Source of the DNA: Acarospora socialis
Lineage: Eukaryota > Ascomycota > Lecanoromycetes > Acarosporales > Acarosporaceae
Assembly (NCBI GenBank): GCA_025617375.2
Contig: JAMYGW020000005.1
Coordinates: 1,426,001 to 1,490,000 of the forward strand
Direction of reading: 5' to 3'
Length of the DNA stretch: 64,000 nt
Made by a program: the position numbers and the translations under genes. Below, piece after piece: positions 1 to 11,360 of this stretch (positions within the stretch are counted from its first letter, which is position 1; each line of letters begins with the position of its first letter). Below the pieces are notes generated by a model. It made no database searches. It was not told the origin of the DNA and worked only from the letters and a program-made list of their open reading frames with translations.

Positions 1-233
1 TCGCTATCGTCCCTCTCATCGTCGAAGAGGTTTTCATCCACCCGATAGCTCGGCGAGCTCAGCGGTCTGCCTTGGCTCATGCGCTTCAAGGCAATTCCTC
101 CATCGAACGACTTGCTGCCGCCCGGAAGACGCTCGAAAACACGGAACGATGGCTGTGGTGGGTTGGCGACTTCCTCTAATGCAGTTGCAGACGACTTTCG
201 ACGTGAGAACCCCTTCGGTAGTTTAATGGGCAT
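1..233 (-). CDS. 5' end of an unidentified protein gene (partial, runs off the left edge)
   Basis: An open reading frame begins with ATG at 233 and stays open to the window edge, giving 77 residues that start MPIKLPKGFSRRKSS. The peptide is rich in Ser, Arg, Pro and Asp and looks like the disordered N-terminus of a longer protein. The next 2 kb upstream of this start hold no gene, so 233 is a credible start codon. I do not recognise the family and assign no function; the rest of the gene lies outside the window. Confidence 0.5.
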   Translation of the reverse strand, partial: MPIKLPKGFSRRKSSATALEEVANPPQPSFRVFERLPGGSKSFDGGIALKRMSQGRPLSSPSYRVDENLFDDERDDS

Positions 234-2242
234 CAAGAGCGGTAGATAAAGGTCCCGCAAACCGTAGGCAGTTGGTTGTTCTTGGGTTTGAAGCGAAGGC
301 GTGGCCGTGAACAGGCAATAGCGTGCGTTGCGTTGTTGCAGCTAATATGAGCTAAGCCGATACTATGGACTGATTGTACCCAGAGCTCTGGACCTCTCAA
401 TTTCCGTGACGCTGTTCGTTACATTCGTAATTTGATTGACAATGTATGACTTCAAAGGCTGATGCTGAACCGAGAATAAACAATCGGCTTCCTGCAGGTG
501 ACAAACTCCAGGTTAGCAACGGCCCTCGTGGTTCGCGAAACTCGGTGTAACTCGTTTATCAAAGGTCCATCGATGTTTCCAGTGAAGAGATGATCGTGAC
601 GGAAGACGTTGGATAAGTTGTAGATGGAGGGCCTTTGAGCGTGGTGCCACCTCAATTCTCGTTCATCTAGCTGGCAAGCTTGGTGAGTGGCAATCCAGAC
701 AGATTTCGCACTGCTAGAGTGTATCGGATTCAATGTTGGAGGTTGGTCTTCGTAAATGGTGAGGCGGAGGCGGAGTCGGAGTCGGAGTTGTTGTTGGGTT
801 CCTGGATGTTTTTGCTTGGTCCCAAGAATAGAAGGCAGGGAAGGGAAGGGACGGAAAACAAAACAGTGGCCCACTTACCAGGGGTCGGTCTTACGTCGTC
901 ACTTCAGGTAGGTATGGAATGGAAGGATTGAACGGACAGACGGCCAGATGCAATTACTTTTCAGCGTGTGTGAAGGAATATACTGTACTGTAACGAAGTC
1001 GTCGAAAGATCATTGAAGTCGTGAGAAAGGAGTTGAGGAATCGGTAGTAGTATTGATTTGTGTCTATCCAATCCTGTGGTTGGGGTGAGCAGATCCCGAT
1101 TCTCGTCAAAAGCAGCCTCCGGAACGCATCTTCTTCCACACTAGCGCCGGTGTTTACAGCACAGAGACCGGGAGAGTCTGAGATCCGAGACAGCCAAGTA
1201 AACTTCACGGGCTTCTGTACACAGTAGAGCACAGCGGACTTCATACCTGCTGCTCGTCTTTGGCTTTATTGAGGAATTCATTCTACCAATCCGACACAGT
1301 CATAAGATAATTTTTGATATTAAGTACGAGTCCTGCATGTTGTGCATGACACGAAGAAGGAAGAGGAGACTCTTTCTGCAGCTGGCTTACAACTACTCGA
1401 TAAGGTACGGAGTACCTCCGTACAATACCTACTTTCCAGGTTGTCCGCGTCACACATATTTGGGCTTTCAAAGAGGCTTTGCTTTGCTCGCATATCAGGG
1501 TCCCCAGTTGCGGAGTCCTCTGCTCTGCAAGTGCGCGTCGCTCACACCCATGTGCTTCGTAAGTGGTCAATGGTGCCGACCATGCGTTGGGCGGGCTGGG
1601 ACATTTCGGCACACTCTCCAATCACCGTTGTGGGCGCCGAAGATCCTCGACTCCATTGACACGACGCTTTTCGCCAAGTGGAGACCGCTTCGTTCTTATT
1701 GTTGTCAGGGGCTGGCAACCATTAGGTACAGATGTACCTTCGAGTCTTGAGGCTGTTGCATGTGTATTTTCCATCTTACTCAGCTCGAGATTGACTAAGG
1801 CAAGGTGTTGGTGTAAAATAACAATGACTCGTATCGGGAGCGTTCCAGAGATGCGATCACCTTTGCGAGACAAACGCTGTTCTCACACTTCATCAATGTG
1901 CGGACCTGAACGAGTACCTCAGCGATGCTGGTGCTATCCCACCCGGTGCAAGGGTGTGTCACCCCGTCTCCCCGGTTGCATGTTTGGACTTTGTAACACC
2001 AGACCATGATATGTCAACGTCGAATGGCTACACACCACTCCGTAGTAGGGTATAAGAAATGAAAGCTTCTTCTGGCGAGGCCCTCGGGACCGATGCTATG
2101 GAAATTGCTAAGCTACGAAAACCCGGGACTTTCTATTCGAGGCAATCTGAAATCCTGCGTCTCATGTAGCAAACATGCTCAACGGTGCCCATTGGCGATC
2201 AGCCTATCGGTACTAGTATCCTGCCATGAGCCCCTTTCCCCT
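234..2242. other. gene-free stretch of about 2 kb
   Basis: No reading frame here has convincing coding character. Visible items are a short GGCGGA/GTCGGA microsatellite at about 759-789 and a perfect inverted repeat, GTACGGAG-TAC-CTCCGTAC, at 1405-1423. A second ACTCCGTA motif lies near 2038. The left part presumably holds the promoter of the gene at 1-233. Confidence 0.5.
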
Positions 2243-4436
2243 TTAAAGATCTCCAATCATTTCCCCTTCCACCACGATCGATTCCTGAGCATTAGGCAGA
2301 CCGATAAGCGCCACCCCAGGTGGCACAAGCACATCCCGCACGTTGAAGCAGCCGAACGCGGTGAGCTTTCTCAGCTGAGGGCAACTCTTGAAGATACCAA
2401 CAGCGACAGGGGTATCGATCATGGTGAGGAAGCTGATGTTGACATCCTTGAGGCAGGGATATGTTTTCACACCATCGAATATTTCGAGGAACGCCGCGTG
2501 GCTGATGTGACGACAGGAACTGATATCGAGCCTCTCGACCAGTGACCTGGAATGTCTCATCATGGCCTTGAACCCCTCCGATGCCAGTCCAATAGGGTCT
2601 TCAGGCCCGTCCGGGTTGGTATAATCGAGATCACGGTTGCTCGCGAGGTCAAGAAAAGAAAGAGGTGGATTGTCCCAATCGCTGAAGAGATCCACAAAGC
2701 CTCTATCGGTGCAGAAATCATTGTCAGTAAAGCGGAACTTGTTCAAATGCCTGCAGCAGGTGTGGATTGTCTGAAGGACACTGTCATCGGCGTTCTCAAA
2801 CTTTTCGAGCGAGAGGGTCCGAAGGTTCGGTCCCACTGCAGCGATAAGTTTGGCAAGGGTTTCCGCACTGGTCGGCTGCACAAACCGCAGCGAGAGTTGC
2901 TTTAGGTTTTTCATCTCTGCGATGGACTCGAGTGACTTGTCCCCAATCTTGAACAGTTTCTTCAACTTCAGACGAGTGATATTGGGGCATCCTGCGGCTA
3001 GGTGTGCAACAGTCTCGTCGTCCATGGAAAAGTCAAGCCAGGAGAGTTTCAGAGTTTCTAGTTGCGGTCCATGGCGTTGAAAGAGATCCCGCCATTTCTC
3101 GTCTGAAACAAGATTTGAAGCCTCGAGCTGCAAGTGCTTGATGGGTACCCCTCGCTCTAAGATATACTCTATGACTTCGTCCTTGATCTGCCCGGCGTTG
3201 TGCAGAGACAAATCCAGCAATTTGGGGATAATCGCGAATATCTTCTTGAAGTCGTCAGGCTCCAGCTCTACGAGGTGTCAGCACATGTCCAAAAACAAAA
3301 GGCTCCCAGGATATTGACATACTTCCGCAGTCATACAACGAAATCGTATCCAGGTCTGGTCGGAGAAACAGATCGAGAGTGCGGGAGGTTAAGACACGTC
3401 TCTTCGACAGAATCTGACTCAACCTATCCAAAAGAGCTGGAGGCAAGTCACCGAACTCATCAATGTCATTGATATTGTCGGCGACTTTCTGAAGGGAATA
3501 TGAGCATCGTGCCGATGTAGACTGCTAGAAGCAAGTTCAAGACTGACCTCCACGCATAATTCTTGCAGGCTTTTAGGGCCGAGCTGGACAATACCATCCA
3601 AGAGATTGCTCTGTACCTGACGTCTCTTGTTCCTGTTGGCGGCAGTCTTCTTTGGTTTCTCTTTCTTCTGGTCTGCTTCTATAGATTTCGAGCACTTGGC
3701 GCAGAGCAGACCACCTTCCGGACCGGTCTTGCTATATGCAGTAACGGTAAATCGTTTGTCACAGACCTCGCAATTCTCCAATTGGCCCGGCAAAGGCTTC
3801 GATTTCTTGTACATATCCCAGGCAATGTCCTCGTCATCGTCATCGGTCTCGCCTGGCTTGGACGCTTTTCGGCGCTTGAAATCTTTGCTCTGCTTGATCT
3901 TCGCTATCGCCTTCTCTTCTTGTCTCTTCCTTTTTCTCTTCTGCTCCACCGTCTCTTCCCGCTCTTCGGTCTTGTCATCTTTCTCTAATTCTCCGTTCGC
4001 TGCCGCTTCCTGCTGAGCTTGTTGTTCCGCAGCTTGCCGGCGCCTCTCGTAATCATCACGAATTTGAACCGCCGAGATATTGTTTGACTGTATCAACACA
4101 TCCAGCAGTCAGTATCGGTTATTATATAGAATCCCTACTACGTAGAGATGCAACGATGATCCGATATGCACGGGTCTCGTAAAGTGAGAGCCGCTGTAAC
4201 TGAGAAACGGTCTTCTCCGGGACCAGACTCACTGCAAGGAAGTCTGTCAAGGCTGATTGACTGTGAGTAGCATGTAATGTCAGCTGCAAGATATGGTGAA
4301 GACAAGGTGGCTTTCAGTGAGAGAAGACGTACGGCCCTCGAATGCGATTGTTCGCAGCACGGCGACCCGACCTGGATCAGATTGGCCTTAGCAGTGTGTT
4401 TTGCTGCATAACAGGTAGTGAAAGGGCGGCTCACAT
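2243..4436 (-). CDS. rad7: DNA repair protein Rad7, leucine-rich-repeat subunit of the NEF4 / GGR complex
   Basis: Exons, in transcript order: 4436-4435, 4371-4333, 4260-4233, 4087-3548, 3488-3323 and 3267-2243. Together they are 1,800 nt and encode 599 aa. The N-terminus contains the Rad7 signature SALTDFLASNNISA. A Lys/Glu-rich coiled region follows. A CxxC...CxxC zinc-ribbon-like part (ENCEVCDKRF, LLCAKCSK) lies near residues 130-155. The C-terminal half is a series of leucine-rich repeats of the RNI/F-box type. In yeast Rad7 works with Rad16 and Abf1 in repair of silent DNA and also acts in a cullin E3 ligase. The start codon appears to be split by an intron (AT|G): the frame has a stop just upstream and no other ATG. 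All five introns have GT..AG ends and are 55-145 bp. The family call is secure; the start rests on the splice inference. Confidence 0.93.
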
Positions 4437-5472
4437 CTTGTCTCAAGTATGATAGCGAAGTCGTAAGAAGGTCTTGACTATACTATCAACTCCGAGTGAT
4501 TGAAGTTGTTCGTCCTATGAGTAATGTTGGTAGCAGTCAGCGAGCTGTACTTGACAAGCGCAAGTAAAGTGAATTACATATATCACGTGAAGCGCGCGGG
4601 TGGCAAATACTCAGTTTTGCTTCAACACTTGTTGACGTGATTGTGTTGCGAACGTTTTGAGCGAAAAGAGGTCATATCCTTTTAGATGAACGAGCGATCC
4701 CAATGATTACGCTCATACTCGGTCACGCAGTGGAAGTTCCATCTGCACGTGGAGTGCACCCTCAACACGTAATCACATGATCCGCAAGCGCTCGTTAATG
4801 GGTCCTCCCGCTTGACAACAACATGGACTTAGATGTATGGCATCTCCTGTAATTCTGCTGCGTCATATAATGTTGCACGTAAAGCTTTTCAACTTGTCGG
4901 AAGGGAGCAAAGGGAGAGTTCCCTGCGATGGCTACTGCCTATCCGGTACTCCGATAGTCCCGTTAGGGCTTTTTGACACACTACCAGCTGATCCCTATGA
5001 TTGTTATCCGTCGCAGTTTGGGCTGTATACACCGGTAAGAGTCATGCTTTGACACCTTTAATTTCTCTTTATTTTGGAGTTCAATGATGATCTTCAACTT
5101 TGTATTACGGGGTGATAGCGTTATGGAAATTCGGGACGGTAGTATGAGCTGGAGAAGCTGAGCTAGGGTCTTCAAAATAGACGGACAGAAGATCATCTAA
5201 AGCACTTGTTGATTCTGCTTTACAAATTCTTTTACATAATTCTCCATAGGCTTTCTCCAAGAGGAAATCTCCCACACCAGGATTGCCTCATGGCTTTGAA
5301 ACGTGGCACAAGCGAAGCTGATAACCGTTAACCTAGTTAAGCTTCTATTCGGATTCTTCTGACTCCTCTTGCTGCGCTCGCCCTCGTCATGCGCCATGCA
5401 GCTGTCTGGAGCCATGCCACACCATGGCTCATCTTATCTGAACGACCGCACCGCCTGCGGTTGAGTTCACAA
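4437..5472. other. intergenic region upstream of rad7
   Basis: No gene is recognised. The 5' leader and promoter of rad7 must lie at its left side. A GGTGGCAAA nonamer, identical to the yeast proteasome-associated control element bound by Rpn4, sits at 4599-4607, about 165 bp upstream of the rad7 start. A single match may be chance. Confidence 0.4.
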
Positions 5473-6960
5473 CTACACAAGGAAAAGCCAAGGGAAAGGG
5501 GGCCGTTGAGCCCTCGGAGGATTCCAGGATGCTGTGGGATGACCCTCCTGCTCAAGTTCCGAGGCCGATCCCACACGAGACAGCCTTGCAATCTCGGAAA
5601 TTATTCGCCACCGTTTGTCAGCTGGTCTGAGTACCCGCCTTCTTGTCCTAAACCGAACCTTGCCCTCCGGCGGAAACGTGCCCAATCCAGAATACATCAT
5701 ATCTGGCATCACCCGCTCCTTCCTACCGCCATCGGACAACTCCAAGTCAAACGTTGACGCCATCACCACGGAGCTTAAGATGATCTCCTGCTTAGCGAAG
5801 CTCCAGCCCGGGCACTGCCTCGAGCCGCCTCCGAAGGGGAGCCATGCGCCGGACAGACTGTCCATGGTAAACCGCGGGCTCTTACGCTTGCCGCGGAGGT
5901 CAGGCGAGGAACCCGCAGCAACGTCTCATGGGTTGGTTTCTTGAAGCGGATAGGCCCACTGTGTGGGTCGTCGGAGTACTCGAGGAATTGCTCTGCCAGA
6001 ACTGGCTCAAGGGATGGGACCCTTCGTCTTCGTCGTGACTGGTGCTGTTGCTGGTATTCCAGAAGTTTCCGTCCGTGTACGCAAACCTGGCTGTCGACGG
6101 CGATCGGTTCTAGGGATACGCCAGTCACCGAGCTTGAAGGCGCGTAGCGGTGCTGCGGAGTGAGAGGGAGGCGTAGAGTCGTAGAGTCTCGACGTAGACG
6201 ACTGGAGAAATGGCTGGCTGCAGATAACGTCAATGTCCACGGGCTTGGTCTAAGACTGGGATGCAGCGACTTCTTTCCGTGCTTGGGAGAGGAGATTTGG
6301 TTGTTGTAGTATTTCGACCAACGAACCAAAATACGGCTGGAATGGAATTGCCATTCTGTCTACCACATCTAAGGATGGTTCAGCAGGGGTCGGGAAACAG
6401 AGATTACTCAAGCAGGACGAAGAATGGTACTCATGCCCAAAATAAGCCAAGATCTTGTGAAGCAAAAGCATCAGCAACCAACGAATCTATATTAAGAAGA
6501 TAGTACTGTCTGGATCTCATTAGTGGAGAGCCATAGAACAGATCATGACCATCGGTCGCGATACAAGAGTCGTTAAAGGTTTCTCGAGCGTAAGCGTGCC
6601 AGCTTTCTAAACTCACCAGAATTCTGTGGCGGGTTCTCCATGCCCCTGAAGCCAGCCACCGTAGACAACCTTTGAAGAAGTCAAGCAAGTCGCTGTCGAA
6701 ATTCCCAAGAAATCGTCCACGAGGGTTGGATTCTGGTCTATCAGTGTAGGTCCACATATGGCTCCTATCGCCGGGCCAATGAACGACTCCTGCACGGGGG
6801 AGTTAGATCTGCGAACTCGATCCAGTCATGTCCAACGTCTACTAGACATCTGTTTTCTGAGCAAGCTCTGGGACCGGTCTCCAAAGTTATTCAAGCCAGG
6901 ACCGCTGGAGGGCCCTACGGTTTCTCTTCGAAAATAGAAATAATACGTTCTTTGGAAAAA
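5473..6960 (-). pseudogene. decayed cytochrome P450, similar in layout to the fungal CYP7/CYP8-like group
   Basis: Pieces of one P450 lie in order on the minus strand but in changing frames. Near 6957-6860 there is a segment with the FRRET / LLRKQMSS pattern, then GPTLIDQNPTLVDDF near 6750. A central stretch includes SWHAYARE and ends with SQDLGLFWA at the I-helix. Next come LVEILQQPNLLSQARKEV, LGDWRIP and FLEYSDDPHSGPIR. The haem-binding segment FGGGSRQCPGWSFAKQEI lies near 5835-5785, and the C-terminal part ends in FRTRRR. The frame changes at least four or five times and in-frame stops occur, so it cannot encode an intact enzyme. The stop normally placed soon after the haem region is lost and the frame runs on for about 50 codons. 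A possible further N-terminal remnant reaches about 7250. It is a host gene relic next to the metabolite gene set at 10.4-19.4 kb, perhaps a former member. Confidence 0.8.
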
Positions 6961-7919
6961 GTGTTACTGTTCGGATGAGGTTGTAGATTTATGCCCGAGT
7001 TATCGGTATGATAGATCTTCATAGGCCGTTTCGGCGTGTTGAGGAAGTCTCCAAACGAGAAACAGGTCACCGCCTTCGCTTTCAGGCCTTCTGACCGCCA
7101 TACCGAGATGATGTTCTCGGATCATGCCACGAAACGAATCTCCGTGTTGAGGAACCGTTAGGAAAGACCGGAACGGTCGGAAGATGCTGCTCTCACAGAA
7201 CGTTAGCAGGGCAAAATCTGACTTGTAAATGAGATTGCATAGTATCACCATCTTACTTCCTCAGCTTTGGCTAGGTTAGTCGTGTCCCAGAGGAACCAAA
7301 GCGAGTATTCAAACCCCGGGATCCAGTATAGACGACACTGGCGGGTTTCTGCCAGTTTGAGTTGCATGTATCGCCTCTAACGCACTGAAAGAAGTAAATA
7401 AGTGAATATAAACCGAGCACTGAGTAGTAGAGATGGAAGCAAAGTATCCTACAAGGCGAGATAGGAGAACACCATCCTTGTCAAAGCTCTTCACACAGCA
7501 TTGAGTGAGAAGGAATGGTTATATGAGCGTTAGCAGATAATGACACGTCTTCGAAGGTGGCCATGCCCTAGATAAACACGTTTATGAAAGGCCATACTGA
7601 TCGCCTGTATACTCAACGAAGCTTTGATGCCTCCTTCCCCCTGACGTCGACTACTCCCTGATCGTGCGATTTTCTGGATCTCTATTCTTAAGGTCTTATT
7701 TTGAGTCATTAGACTCTATATCGAAATCCAATGACTGGTTGAATACAATACTGAAGAAACAGTCAGTGAAAGACAAAGTGACGTTAACGTTATAATGAAG
7801 CTTGGCATAGTATCAAAACAATCATCTTAAACTAGCAAGTGTTTAACTACAAGTCATTGCTCTTCGTAGAGGCCAGTCAAAGAACAGTCTTTGCGAAAAA
7901 TTCTCCTCACTCCCGGTCG
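6961..7919. other. intergenic region, possible far 5' remnant of the P450 pseudogene
   Basis: A minus-strand open stretch at 7000-7251 may be N-terminal P450 residue, but the match is too weak to call. Nothing else is recognised. Confidence 0.35.
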
Positions 7920-9193
7920 TCAAAACCTTCCCTCTTCGGTATGAATAGTCAGATCTCGCGTCACTTTGATTGCCTCGTGGCTGGCGTTCGATGGGAATGA
8001 GGTATTGCTGTGTGTAGTATATGCTGCCGCATTGCTTCCTCCACCCGGGTTGTACATGCGGCCGGAGGTCAAGGGCTTACGACTCGAGCCGGTCGGGTTG
8101 GGATCCCAGGATGTCCCGATGGGCTGTAGCTTCGAGCCTTTCGTAGCACGCTTTTTATGGCGAGTGAAGATAGGATTGATCGTTGGAAGGCAGGCGTTGA
8201 TGATGCCAATTTCGACTTCAAGAGCAGTCAGGATGGCGCCGGAAGAGAGGCTGTAGGAGAAGTCTTCTTGGTTCAAGGCAACGGTGGTCACAAGACGTGC
8301 GACGTTGATCAGGCAGATACTATGCTCGACATTAGCCTGCTTCTTTGCATTACAAAACCCTTTATGCTTCTCGTTTTCTCTCTTTTACTCACATAGCTCC
8401 GACGGCGAATATGCCAATGATTTTGATTTTCTTCTGCGTCTGCATCTGTAGCTTCCATATGATTGGCAGCGGTAGAAGAACAATAGCCAAATCGACGACG
8501 GTATTGATCGAGGATGTCGCGACTTGGGAACCAGACAGACTTCCACAATGGCCCGGACCCAGCACATTCCAATAGCGAGAAAACGGCTGGCAGAGCGTGA
8601 TGATGGATATGAGAAACCCAATAAAGAAGAGAGCTATGAACACAATGAAGCCGTATAAGACACGTCGAAAGGATGTCTGAATTTTGAAGATGTCAAGGTA
8701 AAGGAACAAAACCGATGCCTTGACCGCAGTGGTGGAGAAGAGCCATGAGAAATTGTCGGCCACGAAGAGCTTTCAACGTCAGGGAACATTGCGTGGCGGC
8801 CTCGAAGAAAACGGCTTACCTTCAGCAAAGCTGAAAGTGCTGTAGGTGAAAGATCTGTTATGTGCGTTCCTAGGCCACCGATCAAGACAGCTGTTGCCAG
8901 ACGTCAGTCAGATCCAAAACATGCGCTGCCACCAAGAGGGACAAACCTAGGTAGATGATGGTGATATGGCCACATGAGATGAGCTGTTACATCTTAGAAA
9001 GGGCAGTACGAGCGGAAAATTGGACTGTAGGTACCAGAGCAAGGAATATCAGGTAATCGTGGGTGCGATATGGCCTCTCAATGATGTTTATTGACCATAG
9101 TCGAAGCCCAACTGCTACCATTGCACCAACAAGAAAAACCGTTATGACAATGAGCACATCGGCACCCAAACGTGTAGTCGGAGGACTGGCCAT
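7920..9193 (-). CDS. fungal rhodopsin-like seven-helix integral membrane protein
   Basis: Five exons (9193-9035, 8983-8947, 8890-8820, 8769-8393, 8319-7920) join to 1,044 nt, 347 aa, with introns of 50-73 bp. The protein has about seven hydrophobic segments. It starts with a helix after TTRLGADVLIVITVFL and has the family-typical ADNFSWLFSTTAVKASVLFLYLDIF and PLPIIWKLQMQTQKK motifs. The final helix contains IIGIINACLPT-like sequence (EIGIINACLPTINPIF). These are hallmarks of the large ascomycete family annotated as rhodopsin domain-containing or PTH11-related integral membrane proteins; most members have no known ligand. The C-tail is Gly/Ser/Thr-rich and presumably cytosolic. No Lys position for retinal can be argued, so it should not be called an opsin. 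It lies between the dead P450 and the UbiA gene and may or may not belong to that set. Confidence 0.85.
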
Positions 9194-10382
9194 GCCAACA
9201 ACAAGAAATTAGGCTGGTTCACTTCAAAGATGAAGTTATTTGGAAGATATGAGACCAGGCATCAATGCTAGACGCACCCCAACTAAGCAGACAATTAGAC
9301 GGCACACGTCCACAATAGATATCATACATGCCAATGTGCTTCAAGCAGCAGGTCAGGAGCACTTCAACCGCATTTGCCTGCATCATGAACCGCATGGGCA
9401 CATGGAAGGGTAAAATGTCAGCCAATTACTTTGAAGAATGGTTGGCATGAGTTTTTTGCTTAAGGTAGACAGCTGCGTTCAATGATGGAACATGTATGCG
9501 TGAGGGTGGCGGGTAATTGGTCATGCTTCCTTTGCCTCCGTTGGGGGCTGCGGACGATGCATCCCCTGCTGACCACCCATATCGGATATCATCCCACGAT
9601 CTGAACGCTCCGATGTCAGTAGGTAGCACGGATGGATGTTCCCTTGCGGAAGGCTGAAGCTAGGCTACAGTAACCAGCTTCCCGGGGACTACTGGCGGCA
9701 CGGCACGGCACGGCACGTAGTGGTGGTGGTGTGCGCATAACGTAATTCTACTACTACGAGTAACTGAGCCCCCCATTATTCGAATATTAAACAGGTGATA
9801 CCTTATTCAAAGACTTTAATAGTACTCCGTATCAATATGCGATATTATTATTGCAGCAAGGTTTGAGACGGCGTTGGCCCCCATTTGGACCCCACCCCGC
9901 CATGGGGCACCTTGGTAGTGGCAGGAGGATCATGCGATCTCTGGTGTCCTGTCTCCTCCAGTAGCGTCACCTGTTGCTGCAGTATTGCCCAAATATATTC
10001 ACCACCTGAGCGTAAGCCAAGTATGCCCAGGCTTACCAGCACCTGGACGACGAGTTGCTTGACGGTTGATTACACAATGTGAGGTAGATGACATACTGAT
10101 GAGGATTGGCGAACAAGGAGCTGAACAGACAGGAGGGTCTTGAACTCATGAGTCTTACCATAAGTGGCAACGCATCAAAGGTGAACTCACCCTCCACATC
10201 AAACAGTAGTAGGAATCAACCATAGCTGTATTGTTCGTAAGATCTTATTGCCATTTATTGCAGATCAGTTGCTGGCACTTTACTCTATTTGCTGTTGTTG
10301 TGTTTGTAAAGGGTGCCGCTTAAGGTACAGTATGATCCACGAGTAAAAACCAAACCATTGTAGTAGAAATTCTGGAAGGTTT
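9194..10382. other. intergenic region with simple repeats
   Basis: No gene is seen. A short CGGCA tandem run lies at about 9699-9716 and is followed by a TGG run. An ACTCCGTA motif lies at about 9822. The right side is the 3' flank of the UbiA-family gene. Confidence 0.4.
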
Positions 10383-11360
10383 TTAGAATTCAACCAGTTT
10401 CAGTTGAAACAAGGGCAAAGTATAAAGTGAGACCAGCCACAAGTTCCATAACTGAAATGTAGCTTTGTCATCACCCACTGTCCTTTTAAACAGGGTTCGG
10501 ATGGCAACAGTACCACCCAGTGCCACCGGTAATGTATACCCACCCGCGGGAACGGACCAGAACCAGGGACAGAACCAGCACCAAAAGACCATAGGCAATG
10601 CAATCGTCCACCTCGCAAGATGATCCCCGAGGACTAGCGGGGCTGTCCCACGACTTCGCTTCTTATCGCCGGCCTGGTCATGCATGTCCTGTGCCTGTAC
10701 TGTTGAAAAGACAATGGCTCCAATAATGATAAACCACTTGATGAGCGTCTCATTGAAGAATACCGGGACTTGCAGCGCAACCTGCAATGCCCCCGATGTA
10801 TAACACACAAAGCCGCAAGCGTTGATGAAGTTTCTCATAAGCCAGTTCGCGTCCGCTCCACGGAGGTCGTTGTACCAAATGCCCAGTCCAAGCAGAGTGA
10901 CGCTCTGTAAAGGGGCTCCGAGGTAGATGCTCGCGAGGATGGCCACTGGGTATGATGTTAACATCAGATTTGTGGCTTGCTTGGGTGTCATGCGTGCCGA
11001 CGGTAAAGGACGCCAGGGCTTATTGTGCCTATCTTCTTCGATCCCGTTGACTTGGCGTTGGTTGTCTATCACGAATGGTAGGAGATTGATCCAGGCCCAG
11101 CCAGCAGCAGTGGCTGTTTGGGTGATCAACCGCAACGTTGTGGTCTCCGGGTCATGTTCGACTCCAAAGGATGGGCTAGCAAGCTTGTGAAGAATCGAGA
11201 ACGCGGTACTTGGAGCGATAATGGTTTTGAAGTCACTAAAGGTAAAGAGCCAGATCGAATAGACATGGTACAGCGTTGAAGTTGCGCTCCAGGGGGGAAA
11301 TTCTGGATCTTTCGAGAGCATGAAAGATGAAGTGGACAAAGCCAGCTTGTGGAGACGCAT
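10383..11360 (-). CDS. UbiA-family membrane prenyltransferase / terpene-cyclase-like protein
   Basis: A single uninterrupted exon encodes 325 aa with about eight to nine membrane helices. Two Asp-rich regions characteristic of the UbiA superfamily are visible. The first is around residues 91-110, an N...DNQ...EED pattern followed by NKPWRPLPS. The second is DMHDQAGDKKR at 225-235. UbiA enzymes bind a prenyl diphosphate through Mg2+ at these two motifs and transfer it to an aromatic acceptor. Some fungal members, such as the fumagillin-pathway enzyme Fma-TC, instead cyclise farnesyl diphosphate. The NKPWRP signature is shared by the fungal secondary-metabolism branch rather than by COQ2 or haem O synthase. 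Clustered P450s, a methyltransferase and a hydrolase suggest this is the scaffold-forming or prenylating step. Substrate and reaction (transferase or cyclase) cannot be decided from sequence. Confidence 0.85.
   Translation of the reverse strand: MRLHKLALSTSSFMLSKDPEFPPWSATSTLYHVYSIWLFTFSDFKTIIAPSTAFSILHKLASPSFGVEHDPETTTLRLITQTATAAGWAWINLLPFVIDNQRQVNGIEEDRHNKPWRPLPSARMTPKQATNLMLTSYPVAILASIYLGAPLQSVTLLGLGIWYNDLRGADANWLMRNFINACGFVCYTSGALQVALQVPVFFNETLIKWFIIIGAIVFSTVQAQDMHDQAGDKKRSRGTAPLVLGDHLARWTIALPMVFWCWFCPWFWSVPAGGYTLPVALGGTVAIRTLFKRTVGDDKATFQLWNLWLVSLYTLPLFQLKLVEF

Noticed and set aside
1337-2009. Overlapping plus-strand frames of 100-150 codons
   Set aside because: No similarity, no splice logic, and all three frames are open together; treated as chance.
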